Positions 61,103-64,000 of a stretch of DNA of 64,000 nt are shown here, piece by piece; position 1 is the first letter of the stretch, and every line of letters begins with the position of its first letter. The notes beneath the pieces were generated by a model. It searched no databases and was not told the DNA's origin. It saw only the letters and a program-made list of their open reading frames with translations. The stretch lies in NCBI RefSeq assembly GCF_003634045.1, contig NZ_RBIM01000002.1:372001-436000 (forward strand), read 5' to 3'. The position numbers and the translations under genes were made by a program. This DNA is from Maricaulis maris. GTDB taxonomy: Bacteria; Pseudomonadota; Alphaproteobacteria; Caulobacterales; Maricaulaceae.

Positions 61103-61969
61103 CTAACGCGCAAATCCATCAAACCAGTTGAAGACCAGCGGCCAGAAGCCGGCCGCATCGCGCTTGAACGCCCCATGATGGTCCACCCGCTGCGCCCCGA
61201 TATCGGCCGGGTCGAGGCGCAGATGCTCGGACGGCGCGTTCGGGTAGTGCTTCAGCAGGTCTTCAGCCGAGCGTCGGGCACAGAGGCGATCATCGGAAAA
61301 CGTCCAGGAGCGGATCGGAGCTGTCACGGTATCAAAACCGTGTGGCGTCAGCTGATCGAGGAAAGCACCGAAATAGTCCGGCTTCGAGGCCCATTGCCGC
61401 CATTGCAGGAAAACATCGCGCGGCAGGGCTGTCCCGCCCCAAATGCCACCGGCCGGGATGTGTCCGGTCAGGGCGAGGCAGGCCGGGCCATACAAGAGCC
61501 AGAACATCAGCGCCGAGGGGCGATAAGACAGCTCATGGGCGCCCCAATAACCCGTCCCGACCGTGATGAAGGCATGGGCGCTGACCCGGTCTGCATTGTC
61601 GGCAAAGCCGACCAGATGTCCGCCCACCGAGTGACCAACCGCAAAGACCGGTCCGCCCGGCACCAGGCCTGCGACGCGATCCAACGCGGCGGAATAATCA
61701 AGCCGGCCCCAATCAACGATATCCGCCTTGAAACCCCGCATCTGCTTGGGCGCCGAACCGCCGATACCGCGATAATCATAGATCAGGCTGGCATAGCCGC
61801 GTTCAGCCCCCGCCAGGGCGAGGCGGCGATAGAGGCCCTTGGGAAAGCCGGTCCCGGACGAGATCAGGACCGCGGCACGCGGATTGTCCGGTGCGATGAT
61901 CCTGCCGGACAGCGAATAGCCGTCGCGGGCATCGAATCGGATCTCGTCTTCATGGATCAGGGTCATCAT
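61103..61969 (-). CDS. Alpha/beta-fold hydrolase
   Basis: A 288-residue alpha/beta hydrolase. The nucleophile elbow is GHSVGGHLVG; the oxyanion region SSGTGFPKGLYRRLA and YDYRGIGGS are typical of the group. The acid may be Asp in FSDDRLCA and the base His in VDHHGAFKRD near the C-terminus. It belongs to the COG4757-like predicted alpha/beta hydrolases. No signal peptide. It is divergent from ridA with a 104-nt gap. Substrate unknown. Confidence 0.87.
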   Translation of the reverse strand: MMTLIHEDEIRFDARDGYSLSGRIIAPDNPRAAVLISSGTGFPKGLYRRLALAGAERGYASLIYDYRGIGGSAPKQMRGFKADIVDWGRLDYSAALDRVAGLVPGGPVFAVGHSVGGHLVGFADNADRVSAHAFITVGTGYWGAHELSYRPSALMFWLLYGPACLALTGHIPAGGIWGGTALPRDVFLQWRQWASKPDYFGAFLDQLTPHGFDTVTAPIRSWTFSDDRLCARRSAEDLLKHYPNAPSEHLRLDPADIGAQRVDHHGAFKRDAAGFWPLVFNWFDGFAR

Positions 61970-62073
61970 CCATCCACCATGCCGGATGACGCGCGCGTCA
62001 AGTCAAGCGTGCAGATTGCATGAGGCCGATACGCCGCTAATCTCCGCCGCGAACCCACAGTCTGGAGCCTGAC

Positions 62074-62535
62074 ATGCCCGCCATCGACACCCGCCTCGCC
62101 GAGCTTGGAATCACCCTGCCGGAACCGGTCGCCCCGGTCGCCAATTATGTGCCCTTCGTGCAGAGCGGCAGCCAGATCTTCATTTCCGGCCAGGTCTCGA
62201 TCGGCCCGGACGGGCTGGTGAAGGGAACGCTTGGCAGCGATATGGACGTTGCGGCCGGCCAGGCCGCAGCGCGCCTGTGCGCCATCAATCTCATCGCCCA
62301 GCTGAAAGCCGCCTGCGGCGGCGACCTGTCGCGGGTGAAGCGGGTTGTGAAGCTTGGCGGCTTTGTTGCGGCGGTACCGGGCTTCACCGACATTCCCATG
62401 GTCATCAATGGCTGTTCCGACCTGATGGTCGAGGTCTTCGGCGATGCTGGCCGTCATGCCCGCTCGGCGGTCTCCTGTCCCGCCCTGCCGCTGGGCGCCG
62501 CGGTCGAGGTCGACGCTGTGATCGAGATCGTCTGA
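62074..62535 (+). CDS. RidA-family protein (enamine/imine deaminase)
   Basis: A 153-residue RidA/YjgF/YER057c-type protein. FISGQVSIGPDG, a GQAAARLCAINLIAQLKAACGGDLSRVKRVVK helix and the C-terminal GRHARSAVSCPALPLGAAVEVDAVIEI are characteristic, the Arg in HARSAV being the substrate-carboxylate ligand. This longer form is of the cd02199 (YjgH-like) kind, so imine deaminase activity is less certain than for short RidA. It overlaps the cupin gene by one base (TGATG). Confidence 0.93.
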   Translation: MPAIDTRLAELGITLPEPVAPVANYVPFVQSGSQIFISGQVSIGPDGLVKGTLGSDMDVAAGQAAARLCAINLIAQLKAACGGDLSRVKRVVKLGGFVAAVPGFTDIPMVINGCSDLMVEVFGDAGRHARSAVSCPALPLGAAVEVDAVIEIV

Positions 62536-62846
62536 TGAAACGCCTCCGCGCCCGCGACTTTACCGCGGACAGGGCCTGGGGCGCAGAGCGCCTTGCGCTG
62601 TTCGGCTCAACCGGCGTTAGCCTGCACTGGACTGATCGCCCCTATCGCTGGCACCGCAATACCGGCGACGAAGTCTTCGTGGTGCTCGATGGCCGGGTCG
62701 AGATGAAATATCGCGAGGGCGGCGAAGAAAAGTCCATGCAGCTCGAGGCCGGCGACGCGTTGACCATCGGCGATGGTGAGGAGCATGTCGCCCACCCCGT
62801 CGGCGAAGCGCGCATCCTCGTGATCGAGGATATCGGCAGCGAGTGA
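62535..62846 (+). CDS. Small cupin protein coupled to RidA
   Basis: A 103-residue cupin beginning MKRLRARDFTADRAWGAERLALFG. The first motif is WHRNTGDEVFVVLDGRVEMKY, with one histidine in place of the usual HxH and a following Asp-Glu; the second is DGEEHVAHPVGEARILVIED. Metal binding is plausible but the first motif is atypical. It is translationally coupled to the ridA-type gene. Function unknown. Confidence 0.85.
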   Translation: MKRLRARDFTADRAWGAERLALFGSTGVSLHWTDRPYRWHRNTGDEVFVVLDGRVEMKYREGGEEKSMQLEAGDALTIGDGEEHVAHPVGEARILVIEDIGSE

Positions 62847-62893
62847 TACCCGCGATCCGACCAGGATGTGACTTTCGATGGGCGACAGGCCGG

Positions 62894-63334
62894 TCAGGAC
62901 ATGTATCGGCCGGCGGCGCTCTCGGCTTCCGCTGACCGATCGTTTCGCCACAGCTGCGACATGGCCAGGGCGGCAAACAGGGAAAATGCCAGGATCAATG
63001 TGTAGCGCCAGTGCCAACCTCCGATGTCCGGTTGGACAATGACCCAGGCATTGGCGGCCAGGTCACTGACCAATACGGCCAAGCCCACCAACAAGCCGAC
63101 GCGGCGGCGGAACAGGACAAGCGTCGCGACGAGGAAGTCGAGTGGCAAGAGTGCCGTGAAATAGGCATTCAGAAGAATTGGTACATGGGTGTAGGGCAAC
63201 CATCCCCACTGAACGACGTCGATGAGGTGAGAACTGCCCCCCACAACGAAACCGACGACCCAAACCGCAACGATAAGGCGACGCCAAAAACCGGACCCGC
63301 TTACCTGCCCCTGATGCACCATGGATCGCCCCAT
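62894..63334 (-). CDS. Small four-helix membrane protein, function unknown
   Basis: About 146 residues with four hydrophobic segments, e.g. LIVAVWVVGFVVGGSSHLID, FTALLPLDFLVATLVLF and YTLILAFSLFAALAMSQL. The N-terminus is uncertain; 63334 (MGRSMVHQGQ) and 63322 are both possible. I recognise no family. Convergent with the small cupin gene and divergent from the DsbA-like gene. Confidence 0.68.
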   Translation of the reverse strand: MGRSMVHQGQVSGSGFWRRLIVAVWVVGFVVGGSSHLIDVVQWGWLPYTHVPILLNAYFTALLPLDFLVATLVLFRRRVGLLVGLAVLVSDLAANAWVIVQPDIGGWHWRYTLILAFSLFAALAMSQLWRNDRSAEAESAAGRYMS

Positions 63335-63462
63335 ACCCCGAATCCCGACTTCCAAGCCCGCATCACTCCAACAAGATCGTGACCACCTCAACCGCAGCAC
63401 CCCCTCGAAAGATGCGTCGGTCCGGGCTAACTAGTCGGCAACAAGGCAAAAGGATGAGATTC

Positions 63463-64000
63463 ATGTATCGACTGTTCGCCATCGTCGCGGCGTCAATTGC
63501 CCTTCTCGGCTGCCAGCAGCCGGCCGCTTCCGCCCAGCTGAACGACACAGCACGCGACGAAGTGCGCGAGATTGTCCGCGACTACATCCTGGAAAATCCG
63601 GAGATCATCGAAGAAGCCCTGATCGAGCTGCAGCGGCGCGCCCGGGCCCGTGAAATGCAGGCCGTCTATGACGCCGTCGCTGCCAACAGCGAAGCGATTT
63701 TCAACGACGCCCGTGACCCGCGTCTCGGCCCCGATGATGCCGACGTCGTGATCATCGAATTCATGGACTACAAGTGCTCCTATTGCCGTGTGGCTGCGGC
63801 CTGGGTGGAAGACGTTCGCGAGCAATATGGCGACCGCGTCCAGATCGTGTTCAAGGAATATCCGATCCTCGGCGATGACTCGATCGAGGCGGCCCGCGCC
63901 GCACTCGCAGCGCTGCGTCAGGGTGAAGAGGTCTACGCCGCTTTCCATCTCGCCATGGTGCGCTCGTCCGGCCCGCTGCCTTCGGCCCGCATCGACCAGC
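63463..64000 (+). CDS. DsbA-family thioredoxin-fold protein (3' end missing)
   Basis: A periplasmic thiol-disulfide protein cut by the window edge; 179 codons are seen. The N-terminus MYRLFAIVAASIALLGCQQP is either a lipoprotein signal with lipobox LLGC or a type I signal cleaved after ASA. Residues about 26-75 form an alpha-helical region (EVREIVRDYILENPEIIEEA) found in Com1-like DsbA proteins, then the thioredoxin fold begins with VIIEFMDYKCSYCRV, whose CxxC (Cys-Ser-Tyr-Cys) is the active site. An ATG at 63454 in frame is possible; AAAGGA at 63448-63453 is better spaced for 63463. It probably supplies oxidising power to envelope proteins. Confidence 0.9.
   Translation, partial: MYRLFAIVAASIALLGCQQPAASAQLNDTARDEVREIVRDYILENPEIIEEALIELQRRARAREMQAVYDAVAANSEAIFNDARDPRLGPDDADVVIIEFMDYKCSYCRVAAAWVEDVREQYGDRVQIVFKEYPILGDDSIEAARAALAALRQGEEVYAAFHLAMVRSSGPLPSARIDQ

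Noticed and set aside
1-64000. tRNA or rRNA genes, CRISPR arrays, transposases, phage or integrase genes
   Set aside because: None seen; gaps are short and filled by promoters or terminators, and no direct-repeat arrays or mobile-element proteins occur.

Overview
This 64-kb window is a stretch of ordinary, gene-dense chromosome from a high-GC alphaproteobacterium. I place it near the stalked/budding groups (Caulobacterales or Maricaulales; Maricaulis-like is my best guess). The evidence is a divK-pleD pair, a bactofilin next to an M23 peptidase, a phasin, an IscR-headed SUF cluster, RNase E with acidic and arginine-rich insertions, and clpS-clpA. I see no rRNA, tRNA, CRISPR, insertion sequence or prophage. 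About 57 protein genes are supported, one cut at each end of the window; rpmG is only 55 codons.

Layout. 0-2.5 kb: RhlE-type RNA helicase (5' end missing) and a GGDEF protein. 2.5-11.8 kb (minus): an iron-sulfur assembly cluster, iscR, cysteine desulfurase, sufB, three non-suf genes, sufC, sufD, sufS, sufT, sufA, then a glutathione transferase. 12-19 kb: alpha/beta hydrolase, anmK, tyrS, a 1153-residue AsmA/YhdP-like protein and a peroxiredoxin. 19-25.5 kb: ferritin-like DUF455 protein, M23 peptidase plus bactofilin, acyltransferase, membrane protein plus winged-helix regulator, and prfB with an intact programmed +1 frameshift site. 25.5-35 kb: PBP1a, N-acetylmuramoyl-alanine amidase, RNase E, M48-TPR protease and a COG3146 acyltransferase. 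35-38.5 kb: a membrane CxxCH haem-type sensor overlapping a mechanosensitive channel, a HIT protein and a small membrane protein. 38.6-43.7 kb: RecQ and two AraC-type regulators flanking a DUF2306 membrane protein. 43.8-49 kb: clpA, clpS, a phasin with a histone-like N-terminus and a D,D-carboxypeptidase with a SPOR domain. 49-58 kb: topA-rnr-nudix, MFS transporter, rpmG, pleD and divK. 58-64 kb: ROK kinase overlapping dinB, a low-GC orphan, hydrolase, RidA plus cupin, a membrane protein and a truncated DsbA-like protein.

How it fits together. Three themes recur: iron-sulfur biogenesis under IscR; envelope construction and remodelling (PBP1a, amidase, carboxypeptidase, AnmK, M23/bactofilin, AsmA, BepA-like protease); and RNA/protein quality control (helicase, RNase E, RNase R, ClpAS, RF2). 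Cell-cycle signalling is represented by DivK/PleD. The items most worth follow-up are the haem-sensor/MscS pair, the genes inserted in the SUF cluster, a 33-bp perfect inverted repeat ahead of the acyltransferase, the DNA-binding-like phasin and the prfB recoding site. All calls come from reading the sequence by eye, without database searches.
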